The notes below the pieces were generated by a model, which saw only the letters and a program-made list of their open reading frames with translations, made no database searches and had not been told where the DNA came from. Both the position numbers and the translations under genes were made by a program. Positions 11,408-23,200 of a stretch of DNA of 64,000 nt are shown one piece after another (positions within the stretch are counted from its first letter, which is position 1; the number at the start of each line of letters is the position of its first letter). Source of the DNA: Antedon mediterranea (taxonomy: Eukaryota; Echinodermata; Crinoidea; Comatulida; Antedonidae); contig NC_092674.1 of NCBI RefSeq assembly GCF_964355755.1, positions 317,001-381,000 on the forward strand, in the 5' to 3' direction.

Positions 11408-12848
11408 ATGTTTATGAATATTGCAGAGCGTATGTTTACATCTACAGCAGTACCGAAATATGATTTGGTGAAAAAACACGGCGAAAAGGGGAAGGTATGT
11501 TGTATTTTTAACACATTCACACAAAAATTCTTTTCACACATTGGGTTTTGAGTAGATCTTTAGTCATAAAGTAATAGCTAACATAATAAATAAAAAACTT
11601 GTTGCTTATTTCGGTAAGTGGGTATGCTAAGATAAGTGGAATACTTAAATCAAGTCGATCCACTAACTCGCGTATTACATAAGGTAAACTTATTTTTGGT
11701 GAAATTGTTTCATAGGAATATGAGGAACGACGATACAACGCGGGCAAGTGGATAGTTACCAAGGTAACCGGTAAATCATTTAAAGAAGGTTCCGATGAAG
11801 GATTCATCAGATTATTCAAGTATATTGGTGGAGAAAATAAAGAAGGTCTGTAAATTATAACAGTTTTATTTAACCATTTGACACGGATAAGCTTGGTTCC
11901 CACTTAGACGCAACGGAAATAAGTAAGCGCATCGCATTGACCAATCACGACGCAATGGATCATCCGCATTATCATTTTTGATTGGTTAACTCAATGCATC
12001 ACTCCTACGTCGTTGCGTCCAAGTGGGAACCAATCTTTTGTGGTCATATCACTTTTACGGGCACACAAACTCTTTATGAGTTGAAGCTGCTATTGTAGTG
12101 TCGTAGTACATTCCATTGCTAAGATCCTGGATTTGTTGCTGGATATAGACATACAAACTGCTGATAGGCATTTTATAAGAAATTATGTGGCATCACATTT
12201 CCATAATTCCATAAACCGTTGGTCAATTAGTTTATGTATTGTATAGGAAAGAGAGTGTCGATGACGGCCCCTGTCGTCCTGTTTACAAGACCTGCTGATG
12301 ACAACTGGAGTAAGTGTGCTGATGAAGTAATGGTGGGCTACTTTGTACCAGTGGATACTAAAGATCTTCCAACACCAAAAACAGATGATATAACATTTCG
12401 TGATTCTCCAGAACACACCGTTTACGTAAGGTAGGCTTACTGATAACTGAAATATTTACTTTTTCTAAGTTGATATGAAAGTTTCTAAATTGAGCATGCG
12501 CAACGCAATTAAAAATGACTTCACGTATGACTTCAAGCTTTTGTTTGATCCAAAAAGTTTATCCCGTTGAGTTTTGTTTTTTCTCAATAACTATAAGGCC
12601 TACCTAGGAAACTAGGCTATTACAACCGTAATGATAAATTTCTGTTTGTGCTTAAAATGTCGATTTGAATTTACAGAGTATTTGGTGGCTTTGCTAAAGA
12701 AGAAGATTACATAACAAACATCAACATCTTACGAAATTCCATCAACGACAGTGATAGTTACCATAGTAATTTCTTCTATGCGTGTGGTTATGACAGTCCT
12801 ATGAAACTTATTAGTAGACGTAACGAAGTCTGGCTTATCAAGAAATAA
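11408..12848 (+). CDS. SOUL/HEBP family heme-binding protein
   Basis: Four exons: 11408-11494, 11716-11845, 12247-12430, 12677-12848, all GT-AG and in phase, encoding 190 residues, about the length of vertebrate HEBP1/HEBP2. Diagnostic pieces are YEERRYNAGKW near the N-terminus, the F.RLF.YI.G.N segment, the highly conserved K.VSMTAPV block opening exon 3, YFVP, and the C-terminal R.NEVW.I. SOUL proteins are small cytosolic proteins that bind heme or tetrapyrroles; HEBP2 is also linked to mitochondrial permeability. There is no signal peptide, so a cytosolic product is expected, unlike some secreted SOUL paralogues. Intron 2 carries a 141-bp inverted-repeat element. AATAAA at 13113-13118 is a likely polyadenylation signal. 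Confidence 0.9.
11893..12033. mobile_element. 141-bp MITE in SOUL intron 2
   Basis: Begins TTGGTTCCCACTTAGACG and ends with the inverse of TTGGTTCCCACTTGGACG; about 22 of 23 terminal bases match. It is too small to code. The target-site duplication is unclear because flank and terminus cannot be separated, so the superfamily is not assigned. Confidence 0.75.
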
Positions 12849-13112
12849 ATATGCCTAAGTTGAAATAGAATCGACAGAGACTGGCCAAATCCAAGAGAGG
12901 GGTTCCAATCATTTACAGGGGTAAAAACAGAGGCTTATATAGGACTACAGTGAAACGTCACTGAAAGTGAAATGAATATTTCATTTGCTTTGATATTGTA
13001 TTGATATTGTGATATGATGTTTTTAAATATTCAAAATTTTAATTATTAGTTCGAGGATACAATTATGTATATTGCTTATAATAATGAATGAAAAGTGTTA
13101 AACAAATATTTA

Positions 13113-13118
13113 AATAAA
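13113..13118 (+). promoter_or_regulatory. Candidate polyadenylation signal of the SOUL gene
   Basis: AATAAA 265 bp after the SOUL stop codon, in sense orientation. It is the most natural candidate in the 3' region, though the sequence is AT-rich. Confidence 0.45.
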
Positions 13119-13437
13119 ACTCATTGCAACGTATTCTTTATTGTCCGAGTAATTTGTTTGTTGTTACGTCAATTTGGAATAGACCCATAAAATATCAAGA
13201 CTATCATGATCAAACAATCAAGAATTATAAATCCAAATTGAAATAAACAATATACGACTCACGACAAAGCCACACACAATCAAAACATTCCAAGTGGAAA
13301 TAGAAGATATACTAAAATATGGAATTCCCCTTCACTTTCCCTTTATAAAAATAAATGGAAAGGATGATAATTTTTGTAAGCTACGGTAGGAAAAATTAGG
13401 AAAATAATGTTTGCCTTGGTATAAAAAATAAAACGAG

Positions 13438-13450
13438 ACAGCGCCCTCTA
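13438..13450 (-). promoter_or_regulatory. CTCF-like motif upstream of TMTC4
   Basis: The minus strand reads TAGAGGGCGCTGT, matching the core of the CTCF consensus; the flanking CCAC part is absent. It lies just before the likely first exon of TMTC4. Binding is not shown by sequence alone. Confidence 0.35.
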
Positions 13451-13469
13451 TTCAGAGCAGACAATCTCA

Positions 13470-13619
13470 TTCATTGCAGCTGGCTGGCTGCTGCTGCTGC
13501 TCGGATGGAATCTTCAATAAAATCGAAATCAGACTACAGAACTGTGCATTCCAAGAGGCGTTGCAAAACAAATCGATCGTATACTCGATATTGGAGTTGA
13601 GCATGTACTCACATAACTA
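13470..13619 (+). other. Candidate first (5' UTR) exon of TMTC4
   Basis: A more GC-balanced stretch, including a CTG run (about 13480-13500), ends in ACTA/GTAAGT, a strong donor at 13620. The ATG exon of TMTC4 begins after a 3' splice site at 14200, so an upstream non-coding exon is needed. The 5' boundary is arbitrary. Confidence 0.35.
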
Positions 13620-14245
13620 GTAAGTAACACTACATTGTTTATAACATGATTGAAAACATTCATCGTAGGCCCTGGGTAAATTAATTGGTGTCAATTATCA
13701 CTAATTGTTCATGTAATTGTGATGCACCCATGCATGAAAGGCACCGCATCGTGCTTAGATATAGCCTGGTAACAGCTTACTGGAGCTATTACACACACAG
13801 TTAGCACTTACTACGGCGCGATAAATTAAACATAAATAAATAACTCAATTTGTTTTGCTTTGAAATAATCCAAGATATAGAGGTTAAATGTCATACTTAC
13901 ATGGTATGTAAACTAAAGTATGTTGTGGCGACTTATGTATGAAGCTGCTGTTCTCAAATGTTTTTATTTATTTCAAAATTCCCACTTACAGGCAATGCAT
14001 AAATAATAATATTTCTATAAATATTAAAGGAAGACGATTGTAAATATAATGGACTAGTTGTTTTATTATTATTTATGTACACTACATGTTTTGTTTAGAC
14101 CTTTACAACCCAGAGAAAGCAGATTTAAACAATAAAATTTAATAATATTCAAACACAAATAAAAAATATGGAACTAAAAAATAATAATTTTTTTTTTCAG
14201 ATTTATTTTTCACCAGGATGTAACAACCTCATAATGTCATGAGCT

Positions 14246-17200
14246 ATGATGCTCAATCGTAATAACAATAATTACACGCAACGTCGCTTTCATCCCAAAC
14301 AAACATTTGTAAATGGACGCCATGTTTCCAACACATTTGAAAACAACAACCATGTGTTTGACTGGTCATCTCATCAAGCCAGTAAGTGGGACTCCAACTT
14401 ACCCGTACCGAATCTCTCTTTTCGTTGGGCCGTGGTTATTGTCGTAACATTTGCGTTTGCATGTTATGTAAACAGTATTCCTGGAACTTTTGTCTTTGAT
14501 GATCTGGAAGCTGTTGTGAACAACAAAGATGTGTTACCAGGATCATCATGGTTTGGCATCTTTCAGAATGATTTCTGGGGAAAGAAACTGTACAAGAAGG
14601 AGAGTCACAAGTCTTACAGGCCTATACCTGTCCTGACATTCCGGTGAGCTAATCCACTAGGGATTTAATATTATATATAAGCCTTTGTAAATAAATATGT
14701 AATATAGTATGATATTGTATTATACAGTCAACTCTCCCAATACCTGACTTTTTAAAAACCAGTCCTAGATTCCTTTTTACCAATAAAAACACATTCTGAC
14801 TACCAGACTTTCCAGAAAACCAGACATTTGGCCAGCCCAAAATTGTCCGGTATTGGGAGAGTTGACAGTACTTATAATTGAAGACTTCTTCATCTAATTT
14901 GGGTTTTTGTCCAAAGGAGACCAAAGGAGATCCAATCCAATTATTTTAAGTTATAATAATTTTTACCATTACAATTGACGAGGACATAAACGGCCATGAT
15001 GCAACCACTCTCCCTATTTCAAAATCCTGAACCTTCCACTGAAGGCATTACACTTTTTTTAACAAACACAGTTTCATTTTATGATGTACAGAGATCAGCT
15101 GCCAACAACATTTGATTTATGTGTCTATTACATTAGTAATCCTAGGAATGATGATTGCTTCTATTCTGAAATGTGTTCACCTGTTCCAGTCACACTCCCC
15201 CACCTGTTGTGTACAGTGTAGCATGACACAGCTGTCCGTCCCAATTGACAGGGTAGGGGATCATATACTCCTTCTATTAAAATATTGACATACAGCTGTT
15301 CAATGTAGGGGAACATACCTGAAAAGTAAATACAATTCTCTTTTACTTTATAAGTAACAGACATTTAACAGGATGTTTATGTACTATATACCCTTATTCA
15401 ATTTTCAAAATTGGAACAGAAAATGATTGTAAAAAGATATTGTTGACATAGAGTTCAGTCATACACTAGTATAATTTAGAGAAAAAGAGTACAAGTCAAC
15501 ACAAATTATACAGAATTAGCCTACAATGACAAATATAAACTATAAGTATAATTTATTCAATCTCTTTAATTTGCAATTATAATCCATGTAAATAGTAGGC
15601 CACGTTATGTAAATCAAAATTTCTTTCTAAAAATTTAATTTTATATTCATTAATAATTCACTCTTCCCTGATTAAAACACCATCATGCTAGAATACTTTG
15701 ATAACTAAACATTGTACTTTGCTGTTTTATAATTCATGTAGTTAACAGGTTCAGAAAAATGTATAAATTAAAATTTCATTCCTCTGGTGAGCTAATAACA
15801 CGTAGTTATGAATAAATTCTGAATTGGCAACAAGCAGAAAACAGTAGTGCTGTTTAGTTTATTCCTTTCAGCAAAATATTACATAAAAATCAACGTGGAG
15901 TACTCTGAAGGGTACATTATCACTAGGAATAATGTGACCCTCCATCTCCCAGACAAATTAACAGTTTTTAGGTCTCTCCAAGTGTTAAAGAGTATCTTCA
16001 ATAAATTCTAGTTTTTGAAATCTATTTGTGTTATAGGCTATAACTTTCTTATTTACTTGTTTTTGTTTTCAGTTTGAACTACTGGCTTAGTGGTGGACTC
16101 AATCCATTGGGCTTCCACATCACCAATGTTCTACTCCACATGTTAGTCAGTGCCATGTCTCTTCCGGTCTGTTCCATTCTTTTAGGAGGGGTATTCAAAG
16201 GCTACAATTGGAACCATCCACGAGCAAGTTTGTTGTGTTCCCTATTGTTTGCGGTACATCCTGTTCATACTGAAAGTGTAAGTTTTTAAAAGTTTTCATT
16301 GCAATATTCTTATAATAGAATCTGAGCCAACTAAATGTCACCCGTGTGTGGACACCACCTTTCCCTTCAGAGCAACAAAATGTCCAGAATTTTCCATCTG
16401 AATAACCATGATTACACTTTAAACCCTATATTTTTATTTCATTATGGTTTCAATTATTTTTTTTAAAAACATTTTTAGCAAAAGGCTATAGATAGAATGT
16501 TCTTATCTAATTATATGTCATTTCATAAGTGGGCCTCATTTATGAACATTATTAGTGTGTCATTTATTTTCTGATGAGAATTTAGATTAGCATTGAGTTT
16601 AGCAACTGTGGAGATAGAGAGTGTGAATTGTCTATTGAACCATACACCCATCAGTAACGCTCTGATAAGTGTCAAGTATTGATTTTAATTTTTACCGTAT
16701 ATTGTCATTTGAGTACTATCTTTTGTGTGCAGTATAATTTGTTTTCAACCAACAATGTCTTGATCTTGAACCTAAGTCTAACTCTAATAATAAGTATGCC
16801 ATAGTAGTAGTAACATAATATTATGTGATATATGATTTTTATGTTTTTTCCATGTTTTATACTGTACTAAAATAAAACAATATTGTATACTTTTTAAATT
16901 AATGCACAAATGTATATTATGGTATAAATCCAGGAGGTATTTTTTAAATAAAAATGTCTTTGTATTTCAAATGCATTTAAATTAAGTATATTGAAAGGAT
17001 GGGGGTGCATAAATTGCAATTACCCTTGCACATTAATGGTATACAATATTGTATTTGTAACCCTACTTCTTAGAATTATTACATTGTAACCCACAAGGTG
17101 GTTAACTAGGCAGAAAAAAAAACAAACATATTACGTTATTTTCGACAGGTTTCTGCGATTGTTGGTAGAGCTGATCTTTTATGTGCTGTTTTGTTCTTCT

Positions 17201-20200
17201 CATCATTTCTCCTTTACGTATCATCGCTTAAAAAAGGTAAGATTTCAAAGTTCAAAGAGTTCATAAAGACTATGACGAGGATTAATGAGATTCACTTGGA
17301 AGATACTTGACTAATCCACAGGATTATGAACTTAATCTTTTAAGAGCATCGCTTTCTAAATAATCTCGCACATACTTCTTGTAAATGTTGCATTTTAGTC
17401 GATTGTCCCTTTTTTTATTTTCTGAAATTATAAGAAAAAAAACTTTAAAGAGTCACTGTATACTCGTAATTTGTTCTGCAAGTAAAAATCATATGTACAC
17501 TTTGTCACACATTGCCAGTAGCAACAAAACATTAAATGTTGTATTCCACTTTATATATTTGTGTAATTTAGCCTTTAAAAGGTTCCTGTTGTATTTCATT
17601 AAACTTAATAGATTTAGTTTTAGTCAAACATTATTTAGTATGTGCTTGATTATTAATCTAATAGAAAGCTGTTACAACAAATGACCTATACAGCTTGTGA
17701 CAAAGGATATTTATCAACATAGTTTAAGTTCATTGGCAATTCACCACCTAGCATTCTCTTTATAATTTCATCAATCTCGTCATTTCGTGTCTCATAAAGA
17801 TGATTTATAATGACAGTTGATAATCAAAACTCACGCTTAATAACTGTAAATCTAACTCTATAATTGGTCATTTCTATAATATTATATTCATTCTTTCCTA
17901 TGCTACAAATACTACTAAAAGCATCATGTGCCATAAAAATCCATTTGTGATTAATAATGTTGTTATCGAACTACAAATCATGTATTTTAAATTCAGATAA
18001 TCTGTGGATTATAAACTTGAAATATTTTTTAAAATTTCAGTACATTTTTTTCAAACAAAATTACACTGTATAAAATCAAATAAAACCACCATGAGAGATA
18101 TGAAGACATAAACCTAAATAACTGTTAACCATTTTTTACTTGAAATATTTATATTTAATAAAACAGCTGCTGGTTGTAAACTCTGTTAGTACCATTTTAC
18201 TGCATTTAAAATATTATAAAATTCTCACTAAGTTATTTATTGGTCAGTGCAGTTCTAAAGCAGCAAGCTTCATCATATATGACATGTCCTCATCCTCATG
18301 TCAACATGTATTACGATCATGTCCACAAGTCATCATGTCATGTCTACATATCCTCATCATGTCCACATGCAGTATCCTCATCCTCATGTCCACAGTCCAC
18401 ATGTAATGCAGCCATGTCTACATGTCCTCGCATTCAAATCCATAGTCATCGTGTCTTCACGTACAAATTTCATGTCATCATCCTCGTGTTCATATGTCAT
18501 CATGTAGACTTGTGGTCATATCATCATGTAGACTTGTGGTCATATCATCATGTGAACTTGTGGACATGTCCTAATAAAATAAAATAAAATGTCCACATGT
18601 CATCATGTCCACACCATGTCTACATGTCATCATGTCCACACCATGTCTACATGTCATCATGTCCACACCATGTCTACATGTCATCATGTCCACACCATGT
18701 CTACATGTCATCATGTCCAAACCATGTCTACATGTCATCATGTCCACACCATGTCTACATGTGCAGTGACAGAATCATATGTACATACATCTCTGCCTGT
18801 AGACACAGCAGTTGTTATTATTCTTCTATCCAAACATCTTTGGCCGGCTGTTTCCATGCAAAATTTATGTGAAACACAACAATTAGCAATTTAGTATCAA
18901 ATTGTTAACTTTATATTTGGATAACAAAGTCCATCTAATTAAATGGAAACTTAATTGGTTGTCCATCGCATCTGTCTTCTAACTCTGCTTCAGGCTGTAT
19001 TGCTAATTTGATTTGTATTTAAGTGTACCTTACCATCATGTATTATTTCTGATTGCAAACAATTGGACTGTGATTACATTGCAGAATGTTTTACTGTACA
19101 GACAGTAGTCTGTATAATCTTATGTATTGAAACAAATATGCTTTTCAGTCAGTAATAAATGAATAGGAAAATGTTGTCATAACTAATACTACATAAATAT
19201 TATTATTAGTAAAGTAAATAAATATAAACAAATATAAAGGTGATGATAAATGAATATATAATATTTATAAAATCTACTAAATAAGTAATTTGAATGAAAT
19301 AAAAACACTCTGCGAATGAAAGTTAAATTATGTTATATATGTCAATCATTTAGTACAGAATTGATAGAACATCTTGTTGTATAAGAATCAATAACATTGA
19401 TAGATTTCTTGACAGCACATTTAAGTTGCAATAATAAATTAAAAAAACCTTCCATAGATTGATGTATATATATTTCAATATGACGGTTAACGTCATGTTA
19501 CCATAGAAACCTTAGATTTGAATGAGTTCCTATTCAATAAAATCCGTTTTCAGAATTAAAAGTTCTGATTAATCAAAGGCTTTGTAATAAAACAATAATA
19601 TTGAAATAATTAAAATGTTATAGAGTATGTAAACTTACAATGAATTAAAAAAAACTGTTAACAAACTTTGAATGTTATAAAATATAGATTCTTATATATA
19701 TTATTTATACATTTTGAAAAGTAACAATTATTTAACTTTGCTCATTCATTTCTTTGCTCAAGGTAGCTTTTTTCAAAGATTATGATTGCATGCAAGTTTG
19801 CAATATTACTGTACTTACAAGAGAAACTCTTTAAAAACAATTTTAGCTAAATCTGACTTGTAAGTGCAGTTTTGATGTTCAAAAGTTTCCATTCCAAATC
19901 TTGGGTCATAAGACCCTATTAATACATCTTGTAAACGTTTCATTAGTAATTTTACTCCATACAAATCTACGCCATTGAAGTTTTCCGACTTTAATTTAGA
20001 TTATAAAATTTGATAACTTTCAAACATGCGTTAACTTATTGAGAAGTTTCAATGACTTACAAATGGTATAAAGACATTCTTTTATCATAACCTCTGTATC
20101 CCTTGGTAATTATTTAATAGATTGTATTGAAAATTAGTTCTAGATACTTGGTTAAACCCACAGTGGACCGTGATTTCATAGCTAGCCTGGGGGAGCATTT

Positions 20201-23200
20201 TGGTTATAAATTCTACAGGTCCATAGCTGTCAAACCATTCAAACGTGTCTTCTGTATATAAGACATTTTATATCTGCCTGCAGCACTACAAAACTTTTTT
20301 TCTGTGCATGTACAAAGCCAATATAATGTATTGTTTGAACTATGAGCAAAGAAAATTCCAACATTGCCAAAGGAAAGTTTAAAATTGTTTTGTATTGAAA
20401 AGTATTTCTCTTCTTGCCCCTTGTTGTCATGTCCATGTTTAAAGTATTTCTCTTCTTGCCCCTTGTCATGTCCATGTTTAAAGTATTTCTCTTCTTGCCC
20501 CTTGTTGTCATGTCCATGTTTAAAGTATTTCTCTTCTTGCCCCTTGTCATGTCCATGTTTAAAGTATTTCTCTTCTTGCCCCTTGTCATGTCCATGTTTA
20601 AAGTATTTTTCTTATTTCCCCTTGTTGTCATGTCCATGTTTAAAGTATTTCTCTTCTTGCCCCTTGTCATGTCCATGTTTAAAGTATTTCTCTTCTTGCC
20701 CCTTGTCATGTCCATGTTTAAAGTATTTCTCTTATTGCCCCTTGTCATGTCCATGTTTAAAGTATTTCTCTTCTTGCCCCTTGTCATGTCCATGTTTAAA
20801 GTATTTCTCTTCTTGCCCCTTGTCATGTCCATGTTTAAAGTATTTCTCTTCTTGCCCCTTGTCATGTCCATGTTTAAAGTATTTCTCTTATTTCCCCTTG
20901 TTGGCATGTCCATGTTTAAAGTATTTCTCTTCTTGCCCCTTGTCATGTCCATGTTTAAAGTATTTCTCTTCTTGCCCCTTGTCATGTCCATGTTTAAAGT
21001 ATTTCTCTTCTTGCCCCTTGTCATGTCCATGTTTAAAGTATTTCTCTTCTTGCCCCTTGTCATGTCCATGTTTAAAGTATTTCTCTTATTGCCCCTTGTT
21101 GTCATGTCCATGTTTAAAGTATTTCTCTTCTTGCCCCTTGTCATGTCCATGTTTAAAGTATTTCTCTTCTTGCCTCTGTTGTCATGTCCATGTTTAAAGT
21201 ATTTCTCTTCTTGCCCCTTGTCATGTCCATGTTTAAAGTATTTCTCTTATTGCCCCTTGTTGTCATGTCCATGTTTAAAGTAGTTCTCTTCTTGCCCCTT
21301 GTCATGTCCATGTTTAAAGTATTTCTCTTCTTGCCCCTTGTCATGTCCATGTTTAAAGTATTTCTCTTCTTGCCCCTTGTCATGTCCATGTTTAAAGTAT
21401 TTCTCTTATTGCCCCTTGTCATGTCCATGTTTAAAGTATTTCTCTTCTTGCCCCTTGTCATGTCCATGTTTAAAGTATTTCTCTTATTGCCCCTTGTCAT
21501 GTCCATGTTTAAAGTATTTCTCTTCTTGCCCCTTGTCATGTCCATGTTTAAAGTATTTCTCTTATTGCCCCTTGTCATGTCCATGTTTAAAGTATTTCTC
21601 TTCTTGCCCCTTGTCATGTCCATGTTTAAAGTATTTCTCTTCTTGCCCCTTGTCATGTCCATGTTTAAAGTATTTCTCTTCTTGCCCCTTGTCATGTCCA
21701 AGTTTAAAGTATTTCTCTTCTTGCCCCTTGTCATGTCTATGTTTAAAGTATTTCTCTTCTTGCCCCTTGTCATGTCCATGTTTAAAATGCAAAAGAAGAA
21801 AGTGTTGATCATTGCCAAAGGGTCATTTTGCTTTATATAATATAATAATCTACAATATAAATGTATTTTAATAAACAAAGTTTTCAATTAAAGTTTTGAA
21901 GTCCACTTGAGTCCTATCATTATCTTTATGATTGCCAGGTTTAAACTACCAAATATATTTATATTTACACAAAGACAAAGACAGCAAGTATCCTAATAAA
22001 TATATATAATCATAGTCAATAAAAGCAGCCAACCAGAAAAAAGCCTATAACCCTGGATTTCAAAAGTTAAATAAATAAATGTCTAATTGTATTAAAGAAC
22101 TATAATTCTATTTTATCTTCATTATCAAAAGTAGTTTTCACACTTTGTAACTCTTTTATGCATTTAAGCATGATTCTAGAGATTTTGAAAGGTTGGAGGT
22201 TTAGAACTTTCAAAAACCCCTTTTCCTTAAAGTGCTCTTTACAAACTAGAAAGACCAGCAACAAAGCTGATTGTAAATAGGCTAACTAGCCTTGCTCTGA
22301 CAGTTTTTCCCCTTTTGTGCAACAAAATAATCCCCCCAGTTTGAAAACCCTGGCTATGAGTTTGTAAAGAATTAAGACTGCCAGTTTGTGCAAATTTACT
22401 TGCCACTACTGAATATGGTTATCAGAGATATCTACCAATAAATCTATTTTCATATAAAATGTAATGTCATCATGAATACATTTATGTTCCTTCTGTTTGT
22501 ACATAAATCATTCCAAATAGAACTGACCGAATGACAAGCAAGAAGATTGAACTTGTTATTTAAGATCAGAAGCCTGGCGCCAAAACATGGCACCATGTTC
22601 TGAATGCTCGTTTATTTTCTCTTAAGTCGACACATAATTTTGTCTGATTTCACAAGTCTGTACATTTCGTGCAATGAATTGAGCAATTAATTATTAAATG
22701 TATTCGATTTAACAAATAAACACAGCCTATACATTATAATAATTGCACTGTACCATCAAATCTATCTACATAAACATTTTTGTTGATACTTTAGTAAATT
22801 TACATTTTAAAATGTGCTTTTCCACTGTGTTCTTCACTATGTATTTAATTACCGTAATAGAGTGTGGAAGGTTGAGAAGTATAATACCTTCAATTTTATG
22901 ACATTCTTTGCTTTCACCATCTTTAAGAGAAACTGGATGGAAATGTTTTAAACATATTAATTTTTTGTATAGGTTATTTTTTGTATAGGTTATTTTTTGT
23001 ATACCGTATATTTCGGTGTATAAGTCGCACTTTTGACACGCAAATTTGACCTCTAAATTAAGGGTGCGTCTTATACACCGAACATAAATGCCTCACCACA
23101 CAGAGTGTACATATCGTCACCTCGTTGGCTAGGCCTGAGTAGGCTAGGCCTAGCTACAGTGTACTAACGTAACGGCAACCTGCTTCTGCCTACACACTTC

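Noticed and set aside
18140-18894. Overlapping Cys/His-rich open frames
   Set aside because: Produced by the ATGTCCACA minisatellite; similar frames occur in several phases.
20239-21887. Long open frames (up to 303 codons) on both strands
   Set aside because: They come from the 39-bp minisatellite, whose units are multiples of three without stops. No domain or splice context supports a gene, and it lies in a TMTC4 intron.
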